Shown piece by piece: positions 1 through 9,198 of a DNA stretch of 64,000 bases. Each line of letters starts with the position of its first letter. Within the stretch, counting starts at the first letter, position 1. The stretch is from Candidatus Melainabacteria bacterium. Lineage in GTDB: Bacteria; Cyanobacteriota; Vampirovibrionia; Obscuribacterales; Obscuribacteraceae. The notes beneath the pieces are model-generated. The model was given only the letters and a program-made list of their open reading frames with translations, was not told the DNA's origin and searched no databases. Made by a program: the position numbers and the translations under genes. The stretch spans positions 62,001 to 126,000 of the forward strand of contig JACRFZ010000020.1 of assembly GCA_016212515.1 (NCBI GenBank), read 5' to 3'.

Positions 1-2037
1 GCCAACCGCACGGCTAACTACTGGCATATTTTTCTAGAGGGTCTAAAAGCCAATCAAGTCTACGCCTGGCGTGCCTACGGCGACATAGAGGCCGAAAACA
101 AACAACTCTTTGACCACGACAAAGTCCTTTTGGATCCCTATAGCCGGGCCATTGTCGGCTGGAAAAAATATTGCCGCAAGGCCGCCGCTGCAGCCGGTGA
201 CAACTGTGAAGTGAGCCTGCGCTCAGTGGTGCTCGACCACGGCAATTACGACTGGCACGGTGACAAGTTTCCCGACGTCGACGCCGACAAAAGGGTCATC
301 TATGAGTTGCATGTGGCAGGCTTTACAAAAAATGCCAACTCCGGTATCGAAGAGAAGAAGCGCGGCACCTTTGCCGGTTTAATCGAGAAGCTTCCCTACC
401 TGAAAGAGTTAGGAGTGACCACTATAGAACTGATGCCGGTGCAAGCCTTCGACCCGGCCGATGCCCCGGTAAATGGTAAGAAGCTGGAAAATTACTGGGG
501 CTACAGCCCAATTGGTTTCTTTGCTCCTCATCCGCATTTCAGCCTGGCCAAAACTCCTCAGGCCATGCTGGACGAATTTCGAGACGTGGTCAGAGCCTGC
601 CACAAAAGCGGACTGGAAGTGATACTGGATGTGGTGTTCAATCACACCGCTGAAAATGACGAACGCGGCCCCACCCTTTCTTTTAAAGGTCTGGACAGCC
701 TCACTTACTATATTTTCGACGAAGACTCAAAGGACTACAGAGACTTCACCGGTTGCGGCAACACCCTGCGCACCGAACATCCGGTGGTAGGACGTTTACT
801 GCTTGATGCCTTGCGATACTGGGTGGAAGAAATGCACGTGGACGGCTTCCGCTTTGATCTAGCCTCAATATTGTCCCGCGATGTATTCGGAGTACCGCTA
901 GCAAGACCGCCTCTAATCTGGAATATCGAGTCGGACCCGATTCTGGCCTCCTCACTTTTAATAGCTGAAGCCTGGGATCCGGCTGGTCTCTATCAAGTTG
1001 GCTGGTTCGTCGGTCAGGGTTCGCGCTTCGCCGAATGGAACGGACCCTTTCGAGACGACATTAGACGCTTTGTCAAAGGCGACGATAACACAATAATTCC
1101 GCTAGTGAAGCGCCTTTCCGGCAGTACAGATATCTATGGTACCCGGGTCGGGACACCAAGGCACTGTATAAATTTCATCACCTGCCATGACGGCTTCACC
1201 TTAAACGATCTGGTCAGTTACAACCAGAAGCACAACCTGGAAAACGGCGAGGACAACAGAGACGGTCGAGACGACAACTATAGCTGGAATTGTGGTTTCG
1301 AAGGCAGCACAGCAGATCCGCTGGTGGAGGAATTGAGAGAAAGGCAAATTCGTAATTTCCTTTCACTTCTCTTCCTGGCCTCCGGTACGCCTATGCTTTC
1401 CATGGGAGATGAGATCAGACGCAGCACCAATGGTAATAACAATGCCTACTGCCAGAACAATGAAAGCAATTGGTTCGATTGGAGTCTGTTGTCCAAACAC
1501 CGAGACCTATACAATTTCACGCGAGACCTGATCAAACTGACCAGATACTTCCATCTCTTCAGACAAGATGCGGCCCATCGTCTGCACATGCAGAATCCTC
1601 ATAAATCCTGGGAATCCACTGCCACGATTCTCACCTGTCATGGTATCAAACTGAACGAACCGGACTTCGGCCCCAGTTCCCACAGCATTGCCATCGAGCT
1701 CAGTAATACGGCTCTGCAAGAGCATGCCTATGCCGTCTTCAATTCATACTGGCGTCCCCTCGAATTTGAGTTGCCGCTCACCAGAGAGCCCGACAGATTT
1801 CACAAGCTCCTGGACACCAATCTCAGTTTCGTGGCTTCCGTAGACAGATTGAAGGATTTGAAACCGATCCAGGAAAAGACGCTCACCGTACCGGAGCGCA
1901 GCATCATCGTGCTCATGAGCACAGCCGGTCTCCTGGCGCAGAGAGGTAAAGGCGAAGGCAAAGCTACTCTGCCGAGCGCCAGCCAGAACATCACCTGGAC
2001 AGGACTGAAGCGCTTACGCCTGCCTGAATTTGAATGA
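1..2037 (+). CDS. glgX: Glycogen debranching enzyme GlgX, 5' end missing
   Basis: GH13 isoamylase-type enzyme that hydrolyses alpha-1,6 branches of glycogen or limit dextrin in the cytoplasm. The reading frame is open from base 1, so the N-terminal CBM48-like part lies partly outside the window; the TTG at 130 is internal. Visible GH13 motifs are DVVFNHTAE (region I), DGFRFDLAS with the nucleophile Asp, EAWD with the acid/base Glu, and FITCHDG with the third acidic residue. The C-terminal beta domain ends in EFE just before the stop. The stop abuts the stop of the convergent HD-GYP-like gene with no gap. A GH57 branching enzyme at 26 kb fits an active glycogen pathway. Family assignment is firm; exact substrate length preference is not visible. 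Confidence 0.93.
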   Translation, partial: ANRTANYWHIFLEGLKANQVYAWRAYGDIEAENKQLFDHDKVLLDPYSRAIVGWKKYCRKAAAAAGDNCEVSLRSVVLDHGNYDWHGDKFPDVDADKRVIYELHVAGFTKNANSGIEEKKRGTFAGLIEKLPYLKELGVTTIELMPVQAFDPADAPVNGKKLENYWGYSPIGFFAPHPHFSLAKTPQAMLDEFRDVVRACHKSGLEVILDVVFNHTAENDERGPTLSFKGLDSLTYYIFDEDSKDYRDFTGCGNTLRTEHPVVGRLLLDALRYWVEEMHVDGFRFDLASILSRDVFGVPLARPPLIWNIESDPILASSLLIAEAWDPAGLYQVGWFVGQGSRFAEWNGPFRDDIRRFVKGDDNTIIPLVKRLSGSTDIYGTRVGTPRHCINFITCHDGFTLNDLVSYNQKHNLENGEDNRDGRDDNYSWNCGFEGSTADPLVEELRERQIRNFLSLLFLASGTPMLSMGDEIRRSTNGNNNAYCQNNESNWFDWSLLSKHRDLYNFTRDLIKLTRYFHLFRQDAAHRLHMQNPHKSWESTATILTCHGIKLNEPDFGPSSHSIAIELSNTALQEHAYAVFNSYWRPLEFELPLTREPDRFHKLLDTNLSFVASVDRLKDLKPIQEKTLTVPERSIIVLMSTAGLLAQRGKGEGKATLPSASQNITWTGLKRLRLPEFE

Positions 2038-4656
2038 TTACATAGTGGGCGGCACTTTGCCGGTAATAAGAGCCTGGATAAGCCCCTGCACCATGGTCGG
2101 ATCGAACATTTTTCCGGAGGCTTCCACCACGTCTTTCTGAGCCTTGATCGGATCTTCCACCTTGGCACCGTTGCGCTTGCGAGCCACCATTTCATGGTAG
2201 CGATTGGCCAGACCGATGATGCGAGCAGCCATGGGAATTTCGTCGCCCTTCAGACCGAGCGGGAAGCCGTTGCCGTCATACTCTTCATGGTGGGCTCGCA
2301 CGATTGGTGCCAGTGGTTTCAACTCAGGGAAGGATTCGAGCAACTCGGCACCGTCGATGGGATGATGCATTACCAGTAGAAGCTCCGCATCGGAAAGTTC
2401 CGATTCCGGTTTCTGTAATATCTGACCGGCCGCCCCCAACTTACCAAGATCGTGTACTAGAGCCGCTTGCCTGATCACATCAAGCTCAGCACCGCTGATG
2501 CCGATCTCTCTGGCAATTGCTAAAGAATATTCGGCAACAGCACGAGCATGGCCGGGCTCAAACTTATCCTTACTCTCTATTTGCGAGACCCAGCCGTCGA
2601 TTCGTCCAAGCATGCGCATATCGAGTCCGGGTGTCGCAAAAATATAGTCTGCCGTTTCGTCCTTGGAACTGCTCATGAGGGCATCCAACTTCTTCTTGGC
2701 GCTGGCCTCGTCCATATCGGCAGCGGAATCACCGCTGGGAGGCGGAGGAGGCGGCGGCGCCGCCGATGGTGGCGGCGCCGTCTGTCCAAGCTTGGGTTTA
2801 AGAGATTGACCGCCGCCACGGCGACCACCGAGCATGGAACCACCTAAGCCGCCGCGCAAGCCGGCAGCCGGAGCGGCAGCCGCCGTTCCGGCCGGTGTCG
2901 GAATGTCGTCGAGATTGCCCCAGCTCTGACCTGAAGCCGGTGCTGCTTTAGGCGTAGGAATGGCGTCAAGATTACCCCACTCACCACCGGTAGTGGCAGC
3001 AGGCTCAGGCGCCGGTGCCGGAGCCGGAGTGGGTGCTGGCTCCGGAGCCGGTGCCGGAGCTGGAGCTGGAGCTGGAGCCGGAGCTGGAGCAGGAGCCGGA
3101 GCCGGAGCAGGCGCAGGAGCCGGTGCCGGAGCTGGAGCTGGAGCTGGTGCGGGAGCCGGCGCTGGTGCAGCCTGATTGACGGACAAAAAGGAAGGCACCG
3201 CCTGTGATGGCGGCATGGTCGCCTCTTGATCGCCGCCGGCTTCCGCCACATCGATATCGCCAAAATCGAGATCGGCGTATGGGTCTTTCTCCGTCGGCGA
3301 CGACTGGCGTGCCGCCGGTGTGCGGGCGGCAGTGGGCGACGTGATTGTCGGTGCCGGAAACTCACCGGTTACTTGCTGAATTTTGGCCTGGGCCGAAGCA
3401 TCAAAGACTTGCGGTTGGGAGGCAGCGGGAGTTTGCTGGGCGGGATACTCGCCCGTGATCTGCTGCAATTTGGCGGGTGCCGGTGCAGGAGCCGGTACCG
3501 GCGCAGGAGCAGGAGCCGGTGCTGGTGCGGGAGCCGGCGCGGGTGCGGGAGCCGGCGCTGGTGCGGGAGCCGGTGCGGGAGCAGGAGCCGGTGCAGGCGG
3601 AGGCGTCGGCTTCGGTGGAGGCGGCGGTGCCGGTTTGGGTGGCGGCGGCGGTGCTCCGGTTTTGCTGGCCTGAGGAATGGCCTGCTGTCCAAGAGCCCCT
3701 TTCAGCGCCCGTCTCACATCGATGGCCGAAGCGCTGGACTGCTGCTCCGGCGTACTAACTATACGCTGGTGCAGCTGCATAATAGGTTCGCGAGCACGCT
3801 TCTCTGCCGGCAGTTTGAGCAGAGCTTCAGCCACCTTGTCGGCCACATTCTGAACCATGTCGATTTCGTTCTTGGTCCAGGCCCGGCGATAATCGCACTG
3901 CTGCAAAATAACACAGCCATGAGTGCCATGAGAACTGCGCAGAGAAACGCCCAGGAGCGATTTGGCACCGATTAGCTGCAGTTCTTCCTGGGCGGGCGAG
4001 ACATAAGAGTTCTGTTGCCCTTCAAAAAGTCTGAGCGGTTCCCTAGCCAGAAGAGTTTGGGCAACCAGCGCCGAATCAGCCGAAGGCCAATAGCAATGCT
4101 GCAAGCTCTGCACCTTATCTTGCTGCCAGAACTCAAAACACTTCCAACCGGCTTGCTGGTCATCGGTACAGATAAACAAACAACGGCTCACATTCAAGGC
4201 CTTGCCAAGTATATTGACGACCATGAATAGCGCATCCCCGATGCCCAGGGAATAGGTCATCAAGTTGCCGATTTCAACTAAGAAGGTATCGCGAAAAGTG
4301 TCGCGCTGCACCACATCGTTGATTTGCGCCAGACGAATAATATCGCCCAGCTCACCCAGAATTACCCGCATGGCATTGAGTTCGTCCGGGCTGACATCGA
4401 CCGACCGACTTAAGGTAAGCGAACCGAAAGTTCGACCCTGTAAGACCAGCGGCAAAGTGGTGGCTTTACCGGGCTGCGGCACATTTCCGGTAGAACGGTA
4501 CTCACAAATGGAAGTGACGTTCTGGTCCAGGGGATTACTGAGCACAATCTGGCAGGCATCAGCCGAGAACTGATCGCCCAGTTCCTTCACGGTAGTTTCC
4601 AGAATCCGACGAAGATCCCGAACCCCGGTAAGTTTTTTCACTAACGGACTATTCAT
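2038..4656 (-). CDS. GAF-domain protein with Ala-Pro linkers and a degenerate HD-GYP domain
   Basis: Predicted cytoplasmic signalling protein of 872 residues. Residues about 10-115 and 140-275 look like two GAF-type sensor domains. Two long (Ala-Pro)n tracts and other low-complexity sequence fill about 330-670. The C-terminus is an HD domain with HDLGK at 735-739, HHPIDG near 764 and HHEEYDGNGFP near 789. Classical HD-GYP phosphodiesterases, which cleave cyclic di-GMP, carry HDIGK and a GYP signature; here GYP reads GFP, and the usual DAYDAMT-like segment reads ANRYHEM. The metal-binding His/Asp residues are mostly present, so activity is possible but not assured. The ATG start at 4656 faces a 400-base intergenic region. 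It is convergent with glgX. Confidence 0.8.
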   Translation of the reverse strand: MNSPLVKKLTGVRDLRRILETTVKELGDQFSADACQIVLSNPLDQNVTSICEYRSTGNVPQPGKATTLPLVLQGRTFGSLTLSRSVDVSPDELNAMRVILGELGDIIRLAQINDVVQRDTFRDTFLVEIGNLMTYSLGIGDALFMVVNILGKALNVSRCLFICTDDQQAGWKCFEFWQQDKVQSLQHCYWPSADSALVAQTLLAREPLRLFEGQQNSYVSPAQEELQLIGAKSLLGVSLRSSHGTHGCVILQQCDYRRAWTKNEIDMVQNVADKVAEALLKLPAEKRAREPIMQLHQRIVSTPEQQSSASAIDVRRALKGALGQQAIPQASKTGAPPPPPKPAPPPPPKPTPPPAPAPAPAPAPAPAPAPAPAPAPAPAPAPAPAPVPAPAPAPAKLQQITGEYPAQQTPAASQPQVFDASAQAKIQQVTGEFPAPTITSPTAARTPAARQSSPTEKDPYADLDFGDIDVAEAGGDQEATMPPSQAVPSFLSVNQAAPAPAPAPAPAPAPAPAPAPAPAPAPAPAPAPAPAPAPAPAPEPAPTPAPAPAPEPAATTGGEWGNLDAIPTPKAAPASGQSWGNLDDIPTPAGTAAAAPAAGLRGGLGGSMLGGRRGGGQSLKPKLGQTAPPPSAAPPPPPPPSGDSAADMDEASAKKKLDALMSSSKDETADYIFATPGLDMRMLGRIDGWVSQIESKDKFEPGHARAVAEYSLAIAREIGISGAELDVIRQAALVHDLGKLGAAGQILQKPESELSDAELLLVMHHPIDGAELLESFPELKPLAPIVRAHHEEYDGNGFPLGLKGDEIPMAARIIGLANRYHEMVARKRNGAKVEDPIKAQKDVVEASGKMFDPTMVQGLIQALITGKVPPTM
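3001..3170 (-). repeat. Ala-Pro coding repeat (linker 2 of the HD-GYP-like protein)
   Basis: A GC-rich hexamer-like repeat (GGAGCC/GGTGCC variants on the + strand) encodes an almost pure (Ala-Pro)n tract in the minus-strand gene. Synonymous codons are mixed, so the protein pattern is kept more strictly than the DNA, which suggests selection for a stiff extended linker. The + strand open frames here (Gly-Ala runs) are shadows. Confidence 0.85.
3476..3597 (-). repeat. Ala-Pro coding repeat (linker 1 of the HD-GYP-like protein)
   Basis: Second tract of the same kind in the same gene, flanked on the protein N-terminal side by a Pro-rich PPPPPKP segment. It separates the GAF pair from a middle low-complexity region that contains two copies of a short QQ(I/V)TGE(Y/F)PA motif. 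Confidence 0.8.
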
Positions 4657-5058
4657 TGGTACCCTGTCTCAGTTGCCAACTGGCCAAACACCCTTATTCA
4701 CGATAACACGAAGGAAGCTCAAGCCTGAATGGAAAAGGTCAAATACTTCATACCGAAACCCTAGCCTGAGCAAACCTGAAACCCTGCGCATTTATCCGCA
4801 AATGCAGACTTTCCCTTTTTATAAGACATTGACAGGCTGAAAATCCTGGCACTTCCGAGAAAGAAGCCTTGAAAAGGGGCAATTTTAATAGCAACTTATG
4901 GCTCCAGGGATTTTAATATTAGGTTGAGCTATGTGCTGTCTGTTTCGCCGCCGGGAATATTGTCCTGGTTGAGAACCATCCGCAAAAACGGGCAAATAAA
5001 TACAACGCCCGTGTCCTGCGGCCCCGGGTCGGACCAAGCGGCTTTCTGAGGATAAAGA
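4657..5058. other. Divergent intergenic region, 402 bases
   Basis: Lies between the starts of the HD-GYP-like gene (minus) and the membrane-protein operon (plus), so it should hold both promoters. A TTGACA hexamer occurs at 4829-4834 but has no convincing -10 element at 16-18 bases. AT-rich stretches follow at 4882-4890 and 4911-4920. No open frame with a good ribosome binding site, RNA gene or strong hairpin was recognised. Confidence 0.5.
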
Positions 5059-6048
5059 GTGACCGTAGATACACAACTGATGGGCTATGTGACGAAACCA
5101 CTCACCGTCGGAGACATTATCGGACAGTCATTTCGCATCTGCAGACGACAGATCCCGCTCATATTCAATGTTTTGCTCTTGCCTACGGTGATCCTGGGAA
5201 TAGGCAGGGTGGCGGTGGTTCTAGCCGGAAGCTACGCCTTTCAGTCGGGCAAAGAAGCATCTCCGCAAATCGCCTGGGCAATAGTCGGCATCGTCGGTCT
5301 CATTTGCCTGATCTGGGGCGGTTTGCTCCTGGCCATCAGACAGCTAGCCCTGATCAGATTGTTCACGGGCTTTGCCGCCACTATCGAAGAGGCAAAGGAA
5401 TTTGTCCTCAAGCGCGGCTGGTCAATTATCAATCTGATTCTGGCCTGGTTCGCCATCTGCCTGGTAGCCGTCATTTCCTGGGCGGTGGTAGCAGTCCTGG
5501 CAGCGCCCCTGCTCAAAAATTCGGGTGGTTCGGCAGTCCTGGCCTCCGTCGGCATCGCCGTTTCCGTTCTGGGAATTTGCGTCACGGTAATTTATCTGGG
5601 ACTGGCAGGCTCCCTGGCCTTCTACGGACTGGCCATCGAGGACGGCGATCTGGGTGCAGTTCTGGCCAAAGCCTTCAACTTGACTTTCAGGAGCTTTCTG
5701 CGCACTACGGGCTTCGGCTTCCTTTCGATGCTTTCCGTAGCCATTTTGGCCTATCCCCTGACTTTACCTATCTGGATTCTCACCGTCGGCTACTTTCTCG
5801 TTACGGGAGTGGCCACCGGCGCCTCAGAAACAGCCCAGTTACCGGCCTTTATTCAAGTGCTCAATGCCCTCTGGGAAACCGTCACCAATATGGTGATCGG
5901 CCCAATCTGCTATGTGGCTTACGGACTCTTTTTCTGTGACTTGAAGATGCGCCTGGAGGGCTCCGACTTGCTCATGCGCCTGGAGAACCTGCAGGCTAAA
6001 CCAGCGGAAGACGAGCCGCCCCCGCACACCCATGCCTTTGTCAGTTGA
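5059..6048 (+). CDS. Polytopic membrane protein of unknown function
   Basis: A 329-residue protein with about six hydrophobic segments between residues 30 and 310, interrupted by short charged loops, and a Pro-rich acidic C-terminus. The shape resembles the loosely defined membrane domains of YciC or glycerophosphodiesterase-associated proteins, but I do not recognise a specific family. The GTG start at 5059 is preceded by GAGG about 7 bases upstream. It is the first gene of a tightly overlapping operon with DUF4129, DUF4350, MoxR and DUF58 genes, where membrane proteins of this kind are common. Its role is probably tied to that complex; this is inference from position only. Confidence 0.7.
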   Translation: MTVDTQLMGYVTKPLTVGDIIGQSFRICRRQIPLIFNVLLLPTVILGIGRVAVVLAGSYAFQSGKEASPQIAWAIVGIVGLICLIWGGLLLAIRQLALIRLFTGFAATIEEAKEFVLKRGWSIINLILAWFAICLVAVISWAVVAVLAAPLLKNSGGSAVLASVGIAVSVLGICVTVIYLGLAGSLAFYGLAIEDGDLGAVLAKAFNLTFRSFLRTTGFGFLSMLSVAILAYPLTLPIWILTVGYFLVTGVATGASETAQLPAFIQVLNALWETVTNMVIGPICYVAYGLFFCDLKMRLEGSDLLMRLENLQAKPAEDEPPPHTHAFVS

Positions 6049-6745
6049 GGCCGCGCCAGTGGAATTCAAGAACATTGCCGGTCCCTTGAGCGAAATCGCC
6101 AAGAACTACAACTATAAAGAACCGCCGGGCATTCTCGTCAGCCTGCAAGAGTTGATCTCCAATCTCTTACGAGCCCTTGTTGAATTACTATCCATGCTCA
6201 AGCTGCCCTCTGCCGGCACTACCGATTCGCGCGCAGCCGCCACCCTGGTGCAATATGCCGTCATTGCCGTCGGAATAATATGCGCCGTCTGCCTCATTTT
6301 GATTGTAGCCGGCCGCCTGCGGCACAATGCCGCAGCCAGAAAGCTTGCCCAGTCAGGCCTAATCAATGCCGAAAGACCACTAGACAGACAGGGTTGGAAA
6401 GAGCAAGCAGAGAAAGAGGCCATGGAGGGCAATTACAAAGAGTCGGTACGCGCACTTTACATGAGCGCGCTCTATCTGCTGGATGAAAGGGGCGTCACCC
6501 GCTTTCAAGCCAGTAAAACCAATTACGAGTATTTTTACTCCCTGGTGAACGCCGGCGCCGGCAAGAACTATCAAATTCTCAGGGAACCCTTCCGCAATTT
6601 GGTAGACCGGGTGGAAGAAATCTGGTTCGGGTTCAACGAGGCTTTGCCAGAAGACTATGAGTTTTGCAGCGCTGCGCTGACGAAAATGGAAGAAGTCCTG
6701 GCTGCCGTCCCCATCGAAATTCGAGGGGATAAGAGTAAACCATGA
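6032..6745 (+). CDS. DUF4129-type membrane protein
   Basis: A 237-residue protein with one strong transmembrane helix near residues 70-95 (VQYAVIAVGIICAVCLILIV) and a soluble C-terminus. The C-terminal part has the DUF4129 pattern: a repeat-like EGNYKESVRALYMSAL helix, then RFQASKTNYEY, which corresponds to the family T-N-x-E-Y motif. Proteins of this family accompany MoxR ATPases and DUF58 proteins, as they do here. The gene overlaps the previous one by 17 bases and the next by 4 (ATGA), so translation is probably coupled. The molecular role of the family is unknown. Confidence 0.75.
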   Translation: MPLSVEAAPVEFKNIAGPLSEIAKNYNYKEPPGILVSLQELISNLLRALVELLSMLKLPSAGTTDSRAAATLVQYAVIAVGIICAVCLILIVAGRLRHNAAARKLAQSGLINAERPLDRQGWKEQAEKEAMEGNYKESVRALYMSALYLLDERGVTRFQASKTNYEYFYSLVNAGAGKNYQILREPFRNLVDRVEEIWFGFNEALPEDYEFCSAALTKMEEVLAAVPIEIRGDKSKP

Positions 6746-8205
6746 CCGATGCTGCAACGAACATGGAAAAGGCACCAGCCAAAAGAGGCGCTCTGCCCCG
6801 CGACCTGATCATCCAACTGGGCACACTACTGGTGGTATCAGGGCTGCTCACCTATGCCGCACTGTCTTCCGACAAACAGTTGGAAAAGCTCATGCCCGAA
6901 TCAAAGATATTTGCCTCCAGCTACAACCTGAAACCAAGCGGCGTGAGCGGGCTCTTCGAGCTTTGTGAAAAAATCACTGAGCGGGGCCGCAAGATTGTGC
7001 GCTGGGAAAAGCCCTATCGAAAGCTAAAGGGGGGATCGGAGACTACACGTTTTGTAGACGCCTCAAGACGCAAAGAGACATTGAAAGAAGCCCGCGGTAC
7101 CTTGCTGATAGTCAGACCGGATGAAGCTCTGGCCGAATTCGAAGTAACTGAAATACTCGACTGGGTAAAACAAGGCAATTCCTTGATTTACCTCGACGAT
7201 TTTCGCTTTCACTTTAGCCGCCGTCTGCTCGATAAAATCGGACTGAAGGTGGTGCGACTGGACAAACCGCTGGAAGACAGAATCTCAGACCGACTGCCGG
7301 TAAAAGCCCTCTTGTCCGGCAGCAACGCCCAAACAAACAACGACAATTCCGATGAAAAGTTTGAAGCTATCGCGCCCCTCTACACGCATTTAAGCGTGCT
7401 GAGACTGACAGCCGGCGAAGCGCTCAGCGGTGGACAGGCCCTGGTGAAGGTGGATGGACACACCTTGATTACGCAGAAAACTTGGGGTAAGGGCAAAATT
7501 CTTATATCCAGCGCTCCTTCAATGCTCTCCAACAAACTAGTCGGAAAGACTGAAGCCTGGGGGAATTTCCAATTTTTCGCCAACTGGCTTGCCACTACTA
7601 ACGGTGACATAATCTTCGACGAAGTCAGTCATGGCTTTAAGAACGGCTCCAACGTGTTCATCTATTTCTTGAGAGGCCCGGCCGGCTTCGTCACCTTACA
7701 AATTTTGGCCCTGCTCATTATAGCCATACTGAGCGCGCATCAGCGTTTCGGGCGAATTGAGAAGCTAAAGGACGCAAGAAAAATTGCCGACAGCGAATAT
7801 ATCAGCGGTCTGGCCAATACCTATCAGCGAGCCTCAGCCCGTCGAGCCGCCCTGGAAATAATCCATCAGAACTTGCACAACCGCCTGGCTAAACTCATGT
7901 CGGTCTCACCCCATGAACCGGGTGAACGCTTATTGGAGGTTTTAAGAGCACGAAACGAAAAAGCCTGGTCGGAGGATTTCAGGAGCCTGGTTATCAAGAC
8001 AATGGAAGACCTGGAGCACCTTTTGAAGGCAAACCAGGCCAAGACCAGCGCACCGGAAGAACAGCCTAAAGAAGTACTACCACCAATCAGCGAAGAAACC
8101 TTCAAAGAGCTTGCCATCGCTTGCGATAAAATTTGTAAGCAGCTGGACAGCAAGTTGACAACAGAATCATCGCCCCCTGCTTCGGCACTGAGCAAAGGAA
8201 ATTAA
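6742..8205 (+). CDS. DUF4350-type membrane protein
   Basis: A 487-residue protein with an N-terminal membrane helix (residues about 20-42), an extracytoplasmic alpha/beta domain of the DUF4350 kind (RGTLLIVRPDEALAEFE, then DWVKQGNSLIYLDDF), and a second membrane helix near 315-333, followed by a cytoplasmic helical tail. The helical tail (about 340-480) is rich in Lys, Glu and Ala. The ATGA overlap with the DUF4129 gene and direct abutment with the MoxR gene (TAA then ATG) show a single operon. Function is unknown; it probably belongs to the MoxR/DUF58 membrane machinery. Confidence 0.75.
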   Translation: MTDAATNMEKAPAKRGALPRDLIIQLGTLLVVSGLLTYAALSSDKQLEKLMPESKIFASSYNLKPSGVSGLFELCEKITERGRKIVRWEKPYRKLKGGSETTRFVDASRRKETLKEARGTLLIVRPDEALAEFEVTEILDWVKQGNSLIYLDDFRFHFSRRLLDKIGLKVVRLDKPLEDRISDRLPVKALLSGSNAQTNNDNSDEKFEAIAPLYTHLSVLRLTAGEALSGGQALVKVDGHTLITQKTWGKGKILISSAPSMLSNKLVGKTEAWGNFQFFANWLATTNGDIIFDEVSHGFKNGSNVFIYFLRGPAGFVTLQILALLIIAILSAHQRFGRIEKLKDARKIADSEYISGLANTYQRASARRAALEIIHQNLHNRLAKLMSVSPHEPGERLLEVLRARNEKAWSEDFRSLVIKTMEDLEHLLKANQAKTSAPEEQPKEVLPPISEETFKELAIACDKICKQLDSKLTTESSPPASALSKGN

Positions 8206-9198
8206 ATGCAGCAAGAAGTGACAGCCACAGAGAGCAAAACAGAATCGGAAGAATTAGCCCTCACACGCGCTACCTTTGCCCGCCTCAAGGATGCCCTCAA
8301 TGAAACTATTGTCGGCCAGCCCATGGTCATAGACCAGCTCCTGACGGCTATCCTCGCCGACGGTCACGTGCTTTTGGAAGGAGTGCCGGGCACGGCCAAA
8401 ACCCTTCTGGTGAAAAGCATTGCCAGCCTGGTGGGAGCCGACTTCGGCCGCATTCAATTGACCCCCGACATGTTGCCATCAGATATCGTCGGCACCAGCG
8501 TTTATGACTTGAATGCCCGCACATTCAGCCTCCGCAAAGGTCCCATTTTTACCTCCTTACTGCTGGCTGATGAGATCAACCGGACCCCGCCCAAGACCCA
8601 GTCAGCTCTTCTGGAGGCCATGGAAGAAAGACAGGTGACCCTGGACGGCCATACGGAGAAACTGCCCGATTTGTTTCTTGTGGTAGCCACACAAAACCCG
8701 GTCGAGTTCGAAGGCACCTATCCGCTGCCGGAAGCTCAACTTGACCGCTTCATGCTCAAAGTATTGATCGGCTATCCCGGCGCCGCCGCAGAAAAGCAAA
8801 TGCTTTCAAACTGGCAGGAGGGCAAGTACCGGCGCTTCACAAAACCTCTGACAGCCGTGACCTCGGCGGAAGAAATTCTTCAGTGCCGCCAGGAACTGCT
8901 CAAGGTCAAAGTAGAAGCCAGCATCATGGATTACCTGGTTGAGCTGGTGCAGAAGTCTCGTTCCATCTCCGACCTGCAATTGGGTGCAAGCCCCCGCGCT
9001 GCCCTGGCCTGGCTGGCGGCGGCCAAAGCCCACGCCGCCATCGAGGGACGCGACTTTGTCACTCCCGACAATATAAAGTTTGTAGCAGAGCCTGTTTTAC
9101 GGCACCGCTTGATCATGACGGCAGAAGCGGAATTGGACGGTGTAACGGTATCACAAGTGGTGGCTAACCTCCTGCGCCAGGTGACCGTGCCGCGATGA
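8206..9198 (+). CDS. MoxR-family AAA ATPase
   Basis: A 330-residue AAA+ ATPase. Walker A is GVPGTAKT at 59-66 and Walker B is LLLADEINR around 118-126. A sensor-1 region follows (VATQNPVEFEGTYPLPEAQLDRF), then the small lid domain with GASPRAALAW. MoxR proteins act as chaperones that help activate or assemble partner proteins, typically in concert with DUF58 and VWA-domain proteins. The start codon follows the upstream stop directly and the stop overlaps the DUF58 start, so the stoichiometry is probably translation-coupled. Family assignment is firm; the client is not known. Confidence 0.93.
   Translation: MQQEVTATESKTESEELALTRATFARLKDALNETIVGQPMVIDQLLTAILADGHVLLEGVPGTAKTLLVKSIASLVGADFGRIQLTPDMLPSDIVGTSVYDLNARTFSLRKGPIFTSLLLADEINRTPPKTQSALLEAMEERQVTLDGHTEKLPDLFLVVATQNPVEFEGTYPLPEAQLDRFMLKVLIGYPGAAAEKQMLSNWQEGKYRRFTKPLTAVTSAEEILQCRQELLKVKVEASIMDYLVELVQKSRSISDLQLGASPRAALAWLAAAKAHAAIEGRDFVTPDNIKFVAEPVLRHRLIMTAEAELDGVTVSQVVANLLRQVTVPR

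Noticed and set aside
2960..3175. + strand open frame encoding Gly-Ala repeats, like a glycine-rich protein
   Set aside because: It is the complement of the Ala-Pro linker of the minus-strand GAF/HD gene; no ribosome binding site, and the minus-strand frame has real domains on both sides.
3383..3673. + strand frame with Gly-Ala tract
   Set aside because: Again the antisense shadow of an Ala-Pro linker.
4829..4857. TTGACA as a promoter for the 5.0-kb operon
   Set aside because: No -10-like sequence at 16-18 bases; kept only as a comment.
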